64,000 nucleotides of DNA from Bradyrhizobium sp. MOS003 (GCF_003020125.1 NZ_PYFW01000001.1:248001-312000), one strand, 5' to 3'. Positions 39,668 through 50,829 are shown, counted from the stretch's first letter. A program made the numbers and translations. Notes: generated by a model not told the origin, from the letters alone.

Positions 39668-40198
39668 TCACGTCACCGGATTGTAGGTCGGGCCGCGTCG
39701 GGCGGCATTCAGGGCACCAACCAAGGCTTTGTGGAAACTCGCCTTTTCCTCAGGTCCGAGAAAGCCGGCGATGCGCAGCCGGCGGCTGCGCGAGATCAGG
39801 TAGAGGTGCTCGATGCCGTATTCCTCGTCGACCTCCTGGTCGAGCCGGACCCAGAGCGGATTGAAGGTCCATTCCGAGACCTGGCCGCGATGGCTGACGC
39901 GCCGCACCCGCAGCTCCGAGGGCGTGACCGCGATCTCCTCGCTGGCCCGCGCCGCGCGAAAATTGGCCCTGAAGGCCCACCAGATCACGAGAACGTCGAG
40001 GCCGAAGAAGCCGAACACCGGCCAAGCACCCATCATCAGGAAGGCGAGGCCCGTGACGAAGCTGACCACGCTCACGAACAGCATCACGGCGAGGAAGCCG
40101 GTGCGGTTCAGCGAGCGATGCGGCGTCAGCACCGCGGAGAAGATCTGCACGTCGCGCGGATCAGCATCGCTGCGTTCAATTTCGTTGCCTGTGCTCAT
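39668..40198 (-). CDS. DUF2244 family membrane protein
   Basis: A 176-residue protein with two closely spaced membrane segments (about residues 35-77, LAVMLFVSVVSFVTGLAFL and FGFFGLDVLVIWWAF) and a C-terminal cytoplasmic beta-rich domain (VTPSELRVRRVSHRG, YLISRSRRLRIAGFLGPEEK). The N-terminal FSAVLTPHRSLNRTGF motif is typical of DUF2244. Function is unknown; members are often near cytochrome oxidase genes, which is not the case here. It is divergent from nth with only 22 bases between start codons. Confidence 0.88.
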   Translation of the reverse strand: MSTGNEIERSDADPRDVQIFSAVLTPHRSLNRTGFLAVMLFVSVVSFVTGLAFLMMGAWPVFGFFGLDVLVIWWAFRANFRAARASEEIAVTPSELRVRRVSHRGQVSEWTFNPLWVRLDQEVDEEYGIEHLYLISRSRRLRIAGFLGPEEKASFHKALVGALNAARRGPTYNPVT

Positions 40199-40220
40199 CG
40201 TCCCTCAGTATATCCCGATC

Positions 40221-40973
40221 ATGGCGAAAATCACCCGCAAGCCGGCCCCGCGCAAGGCGGATGTGCCGAAGAAAAAGGCAAAAGCGGTCGTCGCGAAGCC
40301 GAACGCGCCCGCCAGGAAGAGCCTCAGGGCGATAAAGCGCTGGACGCCCGCCGAGGTCCACGAAGCCTTCAGCCGCTTTCACAAAGCCAATCCGGAGCCG
40401 AAGGGCGAGCTCGAGCACGTCAATCCGTTCACGCTGCTGGTCGCCGTGGTGCTGTCGGCGCAGGCAACCGATGCCGGCGTCAACAAGGCGACGCGCGCCT
40501 TGTTCGAGGTCGCCGATACCCCGCAGAAAATGCTCGATCTCGGCGAGGAGCGCTTGCGCGAGTACATCAAGACCATCGGTCTCTACCGCACCAAGGCCCG
40601 GAACGTAATTGCGCTATCGGCCAAGCTGCTCAGCGAATTCGGCGGCGAGGTGCCGCGCACGCGTGCCGAAATCGAATCGTTGCGGGGTGCGGGACGCAAG
40701 ACCGCAAACGTCGTGCTCAACATGGCTTTCGGCGAGCACACCATGGCGGTCGACACGCACGTCTTCCGCGTCGGCAACCGTACGGGGCTGGCGCCGGGCA
40801 AGACGCCGCTGGAGGTCGAGCTCGGTCTCGAAAAGGTGATCCGGGCCGAGTTCATGCTCCATGCCCATCATTGGCTGATCCTGCACGGCCGCTATACTTG
40901 CCTCGCGCGCAAGCCGCGCTGCGAAGTTTGCCTGATCAACGATCTCTGCCGGTGGCCGGAGAAGACGGTGTGA
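40221..40973 (+). CDS. nth: Endonuclease III
   Basis: DNA glycosylase/AP lyase removing oxidised pyrimidines. ATG 40221 gives 250 residues with a Lys/Ala-rich N-terminal tail. The helix-hairpin-helix with catalytic Lys is SLRGAGRKTANVVLNMAF, the catalytic Asp is in AVDTHVFRV, and the 4Fe-4S ligands follow the C-x6-C-x2-C-x5-C pattern in CLARKPRCEVCLINDLC. The frame stays open upstream, but that part is antisense to the DUF2244 gene. The EmrA-type gene follows after 34 bases. Confidence 0.96.
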   Translation: MAKITRKPAPRKADVPKKKAKAVVAKPNAPARKSLRAIKRWTPAEVHEAFSRFHKANPEPKGELEHVNPFTLLVAVVLSAQATDAGVNKATRALFEVADTPQKMLDLGEERLREYIKTIGLYRTKARNVIALSAKLLSEFGGEVPRTRAEIESLRGAGRKTANVVLNMAFGEHTMAVDTHVFRVGNRTGLAPGKTPLEVELGLEKVIRAEFMLHAHHWLILHGRYTCLARKPRCEVCLINDLCRWPEKTV

Positions 40974-41007
40974 CGGCGGTGAGAGCAGAGCGTCTTGGGG
41001 TGATATC

Positions 41008-42144
41008 GTGAGTCAACAGGAACAAGTCCCGCCCGCGGCTGTCGCCGTAACGCCCGCCCCGTCAGCGAAGCCGACGCAGCGGCCGGCCGCTTCGCTGTGG
41101 AGCCGGTTCGCGATCCCCCTGTTCGCCGTGATCGTCGCGCTCGGCTTCGTCGCGCTTGCGACGCTGCGCTTCGACGAATGGGTCGGCAATGCCGTGATCC
41201 AGACCACCAATGATGCCTATGTGCGCGCCGACCTGACGCGGCTGTCGAGCCGCGTCTCGGGCGAAGTTCTGACCGTCGCCGTCACCGACTTCCAGCGCGT
41301 CAAGGCCGGCGATCTCCTGATCCAGATCGATCCCGCCGATTACGAGGCCCAGGTCGCACAGGCCGACGCCAATGTCGCCGCCGCGCAGGCAACCCTCGAC
41401 AATCTGGCCAACCAGATCGAGCTGCAATATGCGACAATCGCGCAGGCGCAGGCTGCCCGGCTCTCCGCCGAAGCCATTGAGGTCGAGGCACGGCAGGAGC
41501 AGGAGCGCCAGCAATCGCTGTCGCAGACCGAATCCGGCACGCGGCAAAGGTTCGAGCAAGCCGTCGCGGCTTACGCCAAGGCGCAGGCCGACGTGCGCGC
41601 GAGCCGCGCCGTGATCGCGGCCCAGCAGCATCAGCTCGAGGTCCTGCAAGGCACCCGAAAGCAGCGCGCCGCAGACGTCGCGGCGGCCAAGGCGACGCTG
41701 GCCGGCGCCAAGCTCAAGCTCGGCTATACCCGGATCACAGCGCCGTTTGACGGCGTCGTCGGCGAGCGTCAGGTTCAGCCCGGCGACTACGTCAATATCG
41801 GCACCAACCTCATCAACGTGGTGCCGCTGCCGCAGGTCTATGTGATCGCGAACTACAAGGAAACCCAGCTCACGCACGTCGCGCCCGGGCAGCCCGTCGA
41901 GATCACCGTCGACAGTTTTCCGCGCGAGACGCTGCGCGGCAAGGTCGAGCGCATCGCGCCGGCGACGGGCTCGCAAGTGGCGCTGCTGCCGCCTGATAAC
42001 GCCACCGGCAATTTCACCAAGGTGGTGCAGCGTATCCCCGTGCGCATCCGGCTCGACGACGGCCAGCAGCTCACGGCGCGCCTGGTGCCGGGCATGTCGG
42101 TGGTCACCCGCATCGACACCAAGGCTGGCAATGGCGGAAAATGA
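41008..42144 (+). CDS. HlyD/EmrA family efflux membrane-fusion protein
   Basis: A 378-residue periplasmic adaptor anchored by one N-terminal membrane segment (about residues 33-54, FAIPLFAVIVALGFVALATL). The biotinyl-lipoyl halves are TNDAYVRADLTRLSSRVSG and GYTRITAPFDGVVGERQVQPG, with a long alpha-helical coiled coil between them (Ala/Gln-rich, about 105-215). The start is GTG 41008. It overlaps the downstream transporter gene by 14 bases, making a two-gene EmrAB-like pump, probably for drugs or aromatic compounds. Confidence 0.92.
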   Translation: MSQQEQVPPAAVAVTPAPSAKPTQRPAASLWSRFAIPLFAVIVALGFVALATLRFDEWVGNAVIQTTNDAYVRADLTRLSSRVSGEVLTVAVTDFQRVKAGDLLIQIDPADYEAQVAQADANVAAAQATLDNLANQIELQYATIAQAQAARLSAEAIEVEARQEQERQQSLSQTESGTRQRFEQAVAAYAKAQADVRASRAVIAAQQHQLEVLQGTRKQRAADVAAAKATLAGAKLKLGYTRITAPFDGVVGERQVQPGDYVNIGTNLINVVPLPQVYVIANYKETQLTHVAPGQPVEITVDSFPRETLRGKVERIAPATGSQVALLPPDNATGNFTKVVQRIPVRIRLDDGQQLTARLVPGMSVVTRIDTKAGNGGK

Positions 42145-43759
42145 CGACGCCGATCGCGGACCGCTCTCGCGCGGCGGCGTCGCGCCGCAGCCGCTGTTCG
42201 CCGTGGCGGCGGTGCTGCTCGGCTCGTTCCTCGCCAATTTCGACAGCCGTCTGACCACGGTCGGCCTGCCCGACCTGCGCGGCGCCTTCTCGCTCTCGTT
42301 CGACGAGGGCGCCTGGCTCTCCACCGCCGGCATCGGCTCGCAGATCTTCGTCGCGCCCGCGGTGGCCTGGCTCGCCACCGTGTTTGGGCTGCGCCGCGTG
42401 CTCGGCATTCCGAGCCTGGCCTATGCGCTGATCTCGCTGATCATTCCGTTCGTGCACGACTATCCGACGCTGCTCGCGCTCAGCGTCGTGCACGGCCTTT
42501 TGCTCGGCACCTTCGTGCCGGCGACGCTGATGATCGTGTTCCGCAACCTGCCGATCCGCTGGTGGCTGCCGGCGATCTCGATCTATGCGATCCGCGTCGG
42601 CTTCGCCTTGGATAGCTCGACCTCGCTGGTCGGCTTCTATGTCGAGCATCTCGGCTGGCAATGGCTCTATTGGCAGGGTGTGGTGATCGCGCCCTTGATG
42701 GGCCTGATGGTCTATCTCGGCACACCGAACGAGCCCATGAACCGCGCGCTGCTGCGCGAGGCCGATTGGGGCGGCATGCTGCTGCTCGGCGCAGGGGTCG
42801 CGATGGTCTATGCCGGGCTCGATCAGGGCAACCGGCTGGACTGGCTGGGTTCGGGCACGGTGATGGCGCTGCTCGCCAGCGGCGCGGCGTTGCTCGCGGC
42901 CTTTCTCGTCAACGAGTCGCTGGTGCGGCAGCCCTGGGCGCATGTGAACGTCTTGTTCTCGCGCAATATCGGTTTGGGACTGGTCCTGATCCTGCTCTAC
43001 ACGCTGACCAGCCTGTCCAATGCGTCGCTGGTACCGAACTTCCTGGCCACCATCACCCAGCTCAGGCCGGAGCAGAGCGGCATGCTCCTGCTCGCCTATG
43101 GCGCGTTGCCGATGTTCGTGCTGGTGCCGCTCTCGATCTGGCTGCTGCGACATTTCGATACGCGAACCGTGGTGGTCCTGGGATTCGCCTGCTTCGCCGC
43201 CGCCAATCTCTGGGGCACGCAACTCACCCATGACTGGGCGCGCGAAGACTTTGTCGGCATCGTGCTGCTGCAGGCGATCGGGCAGGCGCTGACCTTGTTG
43301 CCGCTGATCATCACGCTGTTGTCGAACTCCGACCCGAGCCGGGCTACCTCGTTCGCCGCCTATATCCAGATCATGCGGCTTGGCGGCGCCGAGATCGGCG
43401 TGGCGCTGATGGGGACGTGGCTGCGCGTGCGTGAGCAGGTCCATTCCTTCTATCTCGGCCAGAACCTCGGCGTCGGCGATCTCGACGTGGTCCGTGTCCT
43501 GAAGCAGCTCACCGATCAATTCTCCGCCCATGGGACAGGATCGGCGCAGGCCCGGGCGGTCGGAACGCTCGCAGGCTTCGTGCAGCGCGAGGCCAATGTG
43601 CTCGCCTATATCGACGGCTTCTGGCTTTGCTTCTGGCTCGCGGTGGCCGGCCTCGGCGTCGTCGCGCTGATCACCCGCGCGCCGCCCGGTCCGTTCACGC
43701 CGGCCCCGTTCGGCTTCGCCAAGACGGTGCTGCGGAAATGCGGCGTGCAGGTGACGTAG
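42131..43759 (+). CDS. DHA2-type MFS multidrug transporter (EmrB-like)
   Basis: A 542-residue major facilitator protein with about 14 hydrophobic segments, the DHA2 layout. The N-terminal ANFDSRLTTVGLPDLRGAF segment with helix 1 acidic residue and the RRVLGIPSLAYALISL region fit EmrB/FarB relatives. It is translationally coupled to the adaptor gene (14-base overlap). Unlike most EmrB proteins the canonical motif C is poorly recognisable, so substrate prediction is not justified. Confidence 0.92.
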   Translation: MAENDDADRGPLSRGGVAPQPLFAVAAVLLGSFLANFDSRLTTVGLPDLRGAFSLSFDEGAWLSTAGIGSQIFVAPAVAWLATVFGLRRVLGIPSLAYALISLIIPFVHDYPTLLALSVVHGLLLGTFVPATLMIVFRNLPIRWWLPAISIYAIRVGFALDSSTSLVGFYVEHLGWQWLYWQGVVIAPLMGLMVYLGTPNEPMNRALLREADWGGMLLLGAGVAMVYAGLDQGNRLDWLGSGTVMALLASGAALLAAFLVNESLVRQPWAHVNVLFSRNIGLGLVLILLYTLTSLSNASLVPNFLATITQLRPEQSGMLLLAYGALPMFVLVPLSIWLLRHFDTRTVVVLGFACFAAANLWGTQLTHDWAREDFVGIVLLQAIGQALTLLPLIITLLSNSDPSRATSFAAYIQIMRLGGAEIGVALMGTWLRVREQVHSFYLGQNLGVGDLDVVRVLKQLTDQFSAHGTGSAQARAVGTLAGFVQREANVLAYIDGFWLCFWLAVAGLGVVALITRAPPGPFTPAPFGFAKTVLRKCGVQVT

Positions 43760-43765
43760 GGCGCG

Positions 43766-44506
43766 TCACCGCATCTGCCGCGCCGGCTCGATCAGCTCGG
43801 GCCGCGGGCCTGACAGCCGCTTGTGCATGTGGACCATGAAGGCCATGGCGAAGATCGGCGTCGCCAGATTGACGATCGGGATCGAGACGAAGGCGGCGAT
43901 GAACAGGCCGGCGGTGAAGATGGTGGCGGCATTGTCGCGCCGCATTGCCTTGGCTTCCTCCGGCGAGCGAAAGCGCATCGCAGCAAGCTCGAAATATTCG
44001 CGGCCGAGCAGCCAGGCGGTGGCGAGGAAGAAGATCAGGAAGCCTGCGCCTGCGAACAACACCAGCGGCAACGCGATCAGATAGACCAAGATGGTCAGGA
44101 GCGCGGTCTTGACGCCCTCGTAGATCGCCTGGCTGAACGGCAGCGCAACGCCAGGCCGTTCGGCGGGATAGTGCTCGCGCTCGACGATGTCGGCGACGTC
44201 GTCGACGAACAGGCTCGCCACCAGTGAGGTGATCACCGGCATCAGAAACACGGCCCCGAACACGACGCCAAGTCCCGCCGCGATCGAGACGATCCAGGCC
44301 AGGACCTCGAGCGACGTGTGCCAGCCGGGACCGAGCAGGCCCTCAAGCCAGACTTCGCCATAGGTCGCAAACCAGCTCAGCAACCGCTGCAGGCCGATCG
44401 CCAGCACGATGATCAGCACGAGCGCAAGCCCGATCGACCGCCACAGGATCGAGCGCATCGGCGGCGAGATCATTTGCGACAGCGCCTTGATGGCGGCATC
44501 CAGCAT
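43766..44506 (-). CDS. CysZ/EI24-like membrane protein
   Basis: A 246-residue inner-membrane protein with at least four long hydrophobic segments: about residues 25-50 (SIGLALVLIIVLAIGLQRLL), 75-110, 140-175 and 200-230. The EI24/CysZ family pattern includes the C-terminal NLATPIFAMAFMVHMHK. CysZ imports sulfate in enterobacteria, but alphaproteobacterial members are uncharacterised. ATG 44504-44506 is chosen; the frame upstream reads through a palindromic repeat. It is convergent with the MFS gene, six bases apart. Confidence 0.85.
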   Translation of the reverse strand: MLDAAIKALSQMISPPMRSILWRSIGLALVLIIVLAIGLQRLLSWFATYGEVWLEGLLGPGWHTSLEVLAWIVSIAAGLGVVFGAVFLMPVITSLVASLFVDDVADIVEREHYPAERPGVALPFSQAIYEGVKTALLTILVYLIALPLVLFAGAGFLIFFLATAWLLGREYFELAAMRFRSPEEAKAMRRDNAATIFTAGLFIAAFVSIPIVNLATPIFAMAFMVHMHKRLSGPRPELIEPARQMR

Positions 44507-44604
44507 GGGGGACCCTCGGAGGTGAATGACGGGCGAGAGGTAGAGACAGATTGCGGCTTCGGCAAGGGAGGGCGGCCCGACTTCCTTCAACCGGACCGCA
44601 GTAT

Positions 44605-44698
44605 CGTAGGGTGGGCAAAGCGCAAGCGTGCCCACGCCTTTGTTGCTTATTGATGGAGATCGTGGGCACGGCGCAAGAGCGCCTTTGCCCACCCTACG
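44605..44698. repeat. Palindromic intergenic repeat (GTAGGGTGGGCAAAGC type), copy 2
   Basis: CGTAGGGTGGGCAAAGCGC at 44605-44623 pairs with GCGCCTTTGCCCACCCTACG at 44679-44698; GCGTGCCCACG and CGTGGGCACGGC form the inner arms. It is nearly identical in design to 38612-38700 but with intact outer arms. It lies between nikR and the CysZ-like gene. Confidence 0.82.
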
Positions 44699-44752
44699 TG
44701 ATGGAGTCAGCGGATAGAGCCGCTCACCCCCAAGGGGCGCGCAACGCCTCAG

Positions 44753-45199
44753 CTATCCATGCCGGTGCCCGTGCTTCCGCGCCTTCGCCGGCTTGCCCTC
44801 GCCGGTCGGGATCATCACCACGCGGCCGTAGCGGACGCCGCGTTCGGCGATGATGTGGTCGGCGAAATGCTTGACCTCGTCCGCCGATCCCTTCAGCGCC
44901 GTCATCTCCATGCAATTGTTGTCGTCGAGATGGACGTGCAACGTCGCGAGCGCGAGGTCGTGATGGCCGTGGAATTCCTGCACCAGACGTTTCGACAGAT
45001 CGCGCGCGGCGTGGTCGTAGACATAGACGAGGCCGGCGACGCATTGGCCGGTCTGCGCGGTGTCCTCGGTGCTCTGCTGCAGGCCGGCGCGGGCGAGATC
45101 GCGGATGATCTCGGATCGGTTCTGATAGCCGCGCGCCTCCGCCGCCGCGTCGATCTCCGCCAGCAGATCGTCCTCGATCGTGATCGTAATTCGCTGCAT
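44753..45199 (-). CDS. nikR: NikR family nickel-responsive regulator
   Basis: A 148-residue ribbon-helix-helix regulator with a C-terminal ACT-like nickel domain. The DNA-binding part is MQRITITIEDDLLAEIDAAAEARGY with NRSEIIRDLAR. The high-affinity nickel ligands are present at the expected spacing: His77, His88, His90 and Cys96 (FHGHHD, LHVHLDDNNC). ATG 45197-45199 is used. A His-rich tail (HGHRHG) may bind extra metal. No nickel transporter or urease/hydrogenase gene is adjacent; the neighbours are a CysZ-like gene and the copper ATPase, so its regulon lies elsewhere. Confidence 0.93.
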   Translation of the reverse strand: MQRITITIEDDLLAEIDAAAEARGYQNRSEIIRDLARAGLQQSTEDTAQTGQCVAGLVYVYDHAARDLSKRLVQEFHGHHDLALATLHVHLDDNNCMEMTALKGSADEVKHFADHIIAERGVRYGRVVMIPTGEGKPAKARKHGHRHG

Positions 45200-45238
45200 C
45201 AGATCCTCTCGGTGCATCTCAACTGTGTCCCGTGAACC

Positions 45239-45326
45239 GTAGCCCGGATGGAGCGAAGCGCAATCCGGGACGATGCCGATATGCGGGCAAGACGCCCGGA
45301 TTTCGCTTACGCTCCATCCGGGCTAC
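45239..45326. repeat. Palindromic intergenic repeat (GTAGCCCGGATGGAGCG type)
   Basis: GTAGCCCGGATGGAGCGAAGCG at 45239-45260 (here cited by its ends GTAGCCCGG and GAAGCG) pairs with CGCTTACGCTCCATCCGGGCTAC ending at 45326. It sits between the copper ATPase stop and nikR. Similar elements are very common in proteobacterial intergenic DNA. Confidence 0.8.
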
Positions 45327-45336
45327 CGCGACGTCC

Positions 45337-47787
<2,451 letters not shown>

Positions 47788-47822
47788 AATCCTGCTCCAG
47801 CGGTGTTCAGGTCTTGCAACCC

Positions 47823-47839
47823 ATACCCGGTAGGGGTAT
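47823..47839. promoter_or_regulatory. Predicted CsoR operator between copA and csoR
   Basis: ATACCC-N5-GGGTAT is a perfect inverted repeat lying in the 61-base gap between the divergent starts of copA and csoR. Its G/C tract flanked by TA matches the operator style of the CsoR/RcnR family. One copper-released site could control both genes. Confidence 0.65.
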
Positions 47840-47848
47840 ATAGACCTC

Positions 47849-48124
47849 ATGCGCAAGGACATCAAGACATCCGTCGGAAAACGTCTCGGCCGGATCGAAG
47901 GCCAGGTTCGCGGCCTCTCGAAAATGGTAGAGGAGGACCGCTACTGCATCGACATCGTGACGCAGATCTCGGCGGTGCGGGCCGCGCTGCGCCGGGTCGA
48001 GGAGGAGGTCCTCAAGGACCACGTCGCCCATTGCGTCGAGCACGCGATATCGAGCGGCGACAAGGCCGACCAACGAGCGAAGATCGCGGAGCTGATGGCG
48101 GTGATCGGACGGGCGGAGCGGTAG
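47849..48124 (+). CDS. csoR: Copper-sensing repressor CsoR family
   Basis: A 91-residue all-helical DUF156 regulator. The copper ligands C-H-C are at Cys33, His58 and Cys62 ([20 protein letters not shown]), the CsoR arrangement rather than the RcnR or FrmR one. The basic [13 protein letters not shown] segment binds DNA. It releases DNA on Cu(I) binding. It is divergent from the copper ATPase gene and an inverted repeat precedes it by nine bases, so it probably regulates itself and copA. Confidence 0.92.
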   Translation: MRKDIKTSVGKRLGRIEGQVRGLSKMVEEDRYCIDIVTQISAVRAALRRVEEEVLKDHVAHCVEHAISSGDKADQRAKIAELMAVIGRAER

Positions 48125-48136
48125 GTCCTTACGTCA

Positions 48137-48251
48137 GTCATTGCGAGGAGCTCGCGACAAAATTGCGTAGCAATTTTGCGCTGATGCGACGACGCAATCC
48201 AGCCTGCCGCCGCGGACGGATTCCGGATGGCTTCGCTACGCTCGCAATGAC
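48137..48251. repeat. Palindromic intergenic repeat (GTCATTGCGAG type)
   Basis: GTCATTGCGAG (48137-48147) and CTCGCAATGAC (48241-48251) are perfect inverted ends; inside is an AT-rich hairpin AAAATTGCGTAGCAATTTTG. It lies between the convergent genes csoR and the YiiX-like gene. This is a well-known class of dispersed bacterial palindromic unit. Confidence 0.82.
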
Positions 48252-48272
48252 GGCGTTGATGAAGCCGGCTAA

Positions 48273-49292
48273 CTACGCCGCCATTTGTCGCGCCAGTGCG
48301 CGGTACGTCGCGAGTTCGCTCAGCTGCACGAAATGTTCGGAGAAGGCGGCGCTCGCCTCCGCAAGGCCCACACTCACTTGCTCAGCCGGAATCTCAGCCG
48401 GCGCCTCTTCGTCAACCGCTTCAGGAACGAGCGGCGGCGCCATGAACGTTTCTGGAAACACACCGAATGAGCCGGCTACCTCCTCGAGCGGCTTCTGCTT
48501 GTCGGCCCAGTGCAAGGCGGTGTAGTCGAAGCCGTGCACGATGGTGGGTTTGACGACTTCGAAATAGGGCGAGATGTCGAAGTCGCGGGGCATGTAGAGC
48601 GAGGAATCGCGAATGTGCAGGATCTCGCGGCGGGCGGCGCGGCTGCCGGCCTTGGTGATCTTCGGCAGGATCGGATAGCGCACCGCGTCGAACGCCTGCG
48701 CGATCAGCGCCGAGCAGATGATCTTGGTCGGATCGCCCGAGCCGATCGCGATCATGCGTCGCCGCCAGCGCTGCGGCACCGGCAGCGGGAACAGGAAGCG
48801 CATGAGGTCGACGATGTTCTTGGTGTCGTAGCCGAAGCCGATGCGGTTGATTGCATAGCGGCACACCGTGGTTCGGTCCTCGTAGGACAGCCCGACCGGG
48901 CGGCAGACCCGGGTATGATAGGGGAAATATTTCGACAGCGGTGCCGAGGTGACGCCTTCACCGATATTGGCTTCGATCAGCACGTGAGGTTCGCCGTCGG
49001 GCTCTTCGGCGCCCTCGACCGGGCCGACATAAAGCGCTGCATGCGACCAGGTCGACTGTGTGAGATATTTGATGATGCCGGAGATGCGGTTGTTGCCCTC
49101 GACCAGCAGCACGTCGCCTGGTTCGATGACGCCGCGCAGGTGCTCCGGGTCGCTCGGCGTGAACGGCTCGTAGCCCGGCACCTCCTTGGAGAGGTACGCG
49201 GCAATCAGCTTGCCGACTGAATCCAGGACCGTCCCCATTTTCCAACTCCCCCCACGGCCTTTTGCGGCCGTCTTTTTTCCCTTCTCTATCAT
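48273..49292 (-). CDS. YiiX/C92-like permuted papain-fold protein
   Basis: A 339-residue cytoplasmic-looking protein. An ATG at 49236-49238 (MGTVLDSVGKLIAAY) is an alternative start. Key residues of the permuted NlpC/P60 (YiiX, C92) group are His84 in STWSHAALYVG, Glu108 in VLIEANIGEG and Cys193 in TKIICSALIAQAF, an order H-E-C rather than C-H. The region IEPGDVLLVEGNNRISGIIKYLTQ is typical. Such proteins may be peptidases, amidases or lipid-modifying acyltransferases. The C-terminal 100 residues are acidic and unassigned. Confidence 0.82.
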   Translation of the reverse strand: MIEKGKKTAAKGRGGSWKMGTVLDSVGKLIAAYLSKEVPGYEPFTPSDPEHLRGVIEPGDVLLVEGNNRISGIIKYLTQSTWSHAALYVGPVEGAEEPDGEPHVLIEANIGEGVTSAPLSKYFPYHTRVCRPVGLSYEDRTTVCRYAINRIGFGYDTKNIVDLMRFLFPLPVPQRWRRRMIAIGSGDPTKIICSALIAQAFDAVRYPILPKITKAGSRAARREILHIRDSSLYMPRDFDISPYFEVVKPTIVHGFDYTALHWADKQKPLEEVAGSFGVFPETFMAPPLVPEAVDEEAPAEIPAEQVSVGLAEASAAFSEHFVQLSELATYRALARQMAA

Positions 49293-49432
49293 GGTCTAAA
49301 CCTGTTGCAATTCGGTTCATCGTTCCGTGACATCAAGCACGATTGATTCACCATGATGGTTGCCGTGCAACATCAGATGCGGCAAGGTTCGCTGACTGTT
49401 CCCGTTCGCCGCAAGTCCTCGGAAACCATGAC

Positions 49433-50821
49433 ATGACAATCACGCGCCGCGGTTTCCTTGTCGCGTCGGCGGGCCTTGCCGCAATGCCGGTCCTGCGCGC
49501 AACCGCCGCGCCCCTGCCGCGTGAGGCCGACATCGTCGTGATCGGCGCGGGGGCTGCGGGTATCGCCGCGGCGCGGCGCATCGTGGCGACGGGCCGCAAG
49601 GTCGTCGTGATGGAAGCGGCATCGCAGATCGGCGGCCGCTGTATCACCGACAGCACGACCTTCGATGTGCCGTTCGACCGCGGTGCGCGCTGGATGCACA
49701 ATCCCGACACCAATCCGATGATCCGGCTGGCGCGTAGCGTCGGGCTGGACGTGCTGCCGGCGCCAACGGGCCAGAAGATGCGCATCGGCCGCCGCAATGC
49801 CCGCGCGGGCGAGACCGAGCAATTCCTGGCGGCGCTGGTGCGCGCCAACCGCGCCATCGACGAGGCCTCGCGGGCCAAGCTGGATACTTCCTGCGCGTCC
49901 GTGCTGCCGAAGGATCTCGGCGACTGGGCGGGCGCGGCCGAGTTCCTGCTGGGCGCGGGCTTTGCCGGCAAGGACCTGAAGGAACTGTCCGCGATCGACA
50001 AGGGGCGCGCGCAAGACCGCAACGCGGCGATCGCCTGCCGTCAGGGCCTGGGCACGTTGATCACCAAGCTGGGCGAGCAGGCGCCCGTGGCACTGTCGAC
50101 GCCGGCGAGCCGTATCAGCTGGAGCAATCGCGACGTCAGCGTGGAGACGCCAGCGGGGAAGATCGCCGCGCGCGCCGTCATCGTCACGGTCTCGACCAAC
50201 GTGCTGACATCGGGCGCGATCAAGTTCACGCCCGACATCCCCAAACGCACGCTAGACGCGGCCTCGAAGCTCGGCCTCGGCAGCTACGATCGCATCGTGC
50301 TGCAATTGCCGGGCAATCCGCTCGGCCTGTCGCGCGACGATATCCTGATCGAGCAGAGCAATTCGACACGCACGGCACTCATGTTCGCCAATATGGGCGG
50401 CTCCTCGCTGTGTTCGATCGACGTCGGCGGCTCATTCGGCCGCGATCTCTCCGAGCTGGGCGAGAAGGCGATGGCCGCGTTCGCCAGGGAATGGATCACA
50501 AAACTGTTCGGCAGCGAGGCCGCGGCTGCCATCGGGAAGACCAGCGCGACCCGCTGGAATGCCTCGCCCTACGTCATGGGCGCGATGTCGGCAGCCGCGC
50601 CTGGCGGCCAGCTGTCGCGAAAAATCCTGAGCGAGCCGATCGGCAATGTGTTCCTCGCGGGCGAGGCCACGCACGAGACGCTGTGGGGCACCGTCCACGG
50701 CGCCTGGGAAAGCGGTGAGCGCGCCGCGGACGCAGCCTTGCGCAAGATCGGTGCGCTGAAGGATGAGCCCGCTGACGTGCCGACGCAGTCGACGAAGAAG
50801 CGTCGCGTGCCGCGACAATAG
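49433..50821 (+). CDS. Exported flavin amine oxidase family protein
   Basis: A 462-residue FAD-dependent monoamine-oxidase-like protein. ATG 49433 gives MTITRRGFLVASAGLAAMP, a clear twin-arginine signal, so folding with FAD before export to the periplasm is expected. The Rossmann motif is VVIGAGAAGIAAARR near residues 34-49, GGRCITD follows the E of VMEAAS, and the C-terminal flavin contact is VFLAGEATHETLWGTVHGAWESG. The amine substrate is unknown. It is convergent with the TauE-like gene. Confidence 0.92.
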   Translation: MTITRRGFLVASAGLAAMPVLRATAAPLPREADIVVIGAGAAGIAAARRIVATGRKVVVMEAASQIGGRCITDSTTFDVPFDRGARWMHNPDTNPMIRLARSVGLDVLPAPTGQKMRIGRRNARAGETEQFLAALVRANRAIDEASRAKLDTSCASVLPKDLGDWAGAAEFLLGAGFAGKDLKELSAIDKGRAQDRNAAIACRQGLGTLITKLGEQAPVALSTPASRISWSNRDVSVETPAGKIAARAVIVTVSTNVLTSGAIKFTPDIPKRTLDAASKLGLGSYDRIVLQLPGNPLGLSRDDILIEQSNSTRTALMFANMGGSSLCSIDVGGSFGRDLSELGEKAMAAFAREWITKLFGSEAAAAIGKTSATRWNASPYVMGAMSAAAPGGQLSRKILSEPIGNVFLAGEATHETLWGTVHGAWESGERAADAALRKIGALKDEPADVPTQSTKKRRVPRQ

Positions 50822-50829
50822 GCGGGGAT

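Noticed and set aside
39371..41011. 546-codon plus-strand frame across the Ada-like gene, DUF2244 gene and nth
   Set aside because: It crosses three real genes in the wrong frame and has no domain similarity.
42104..43531. 475-codon open frame antisense to the MFS transporter gene
   Set aside because: Rich in His/Gln/Arg from complementing hydrophobic codons; no start context, and the sense strand encodes a clear transporter.
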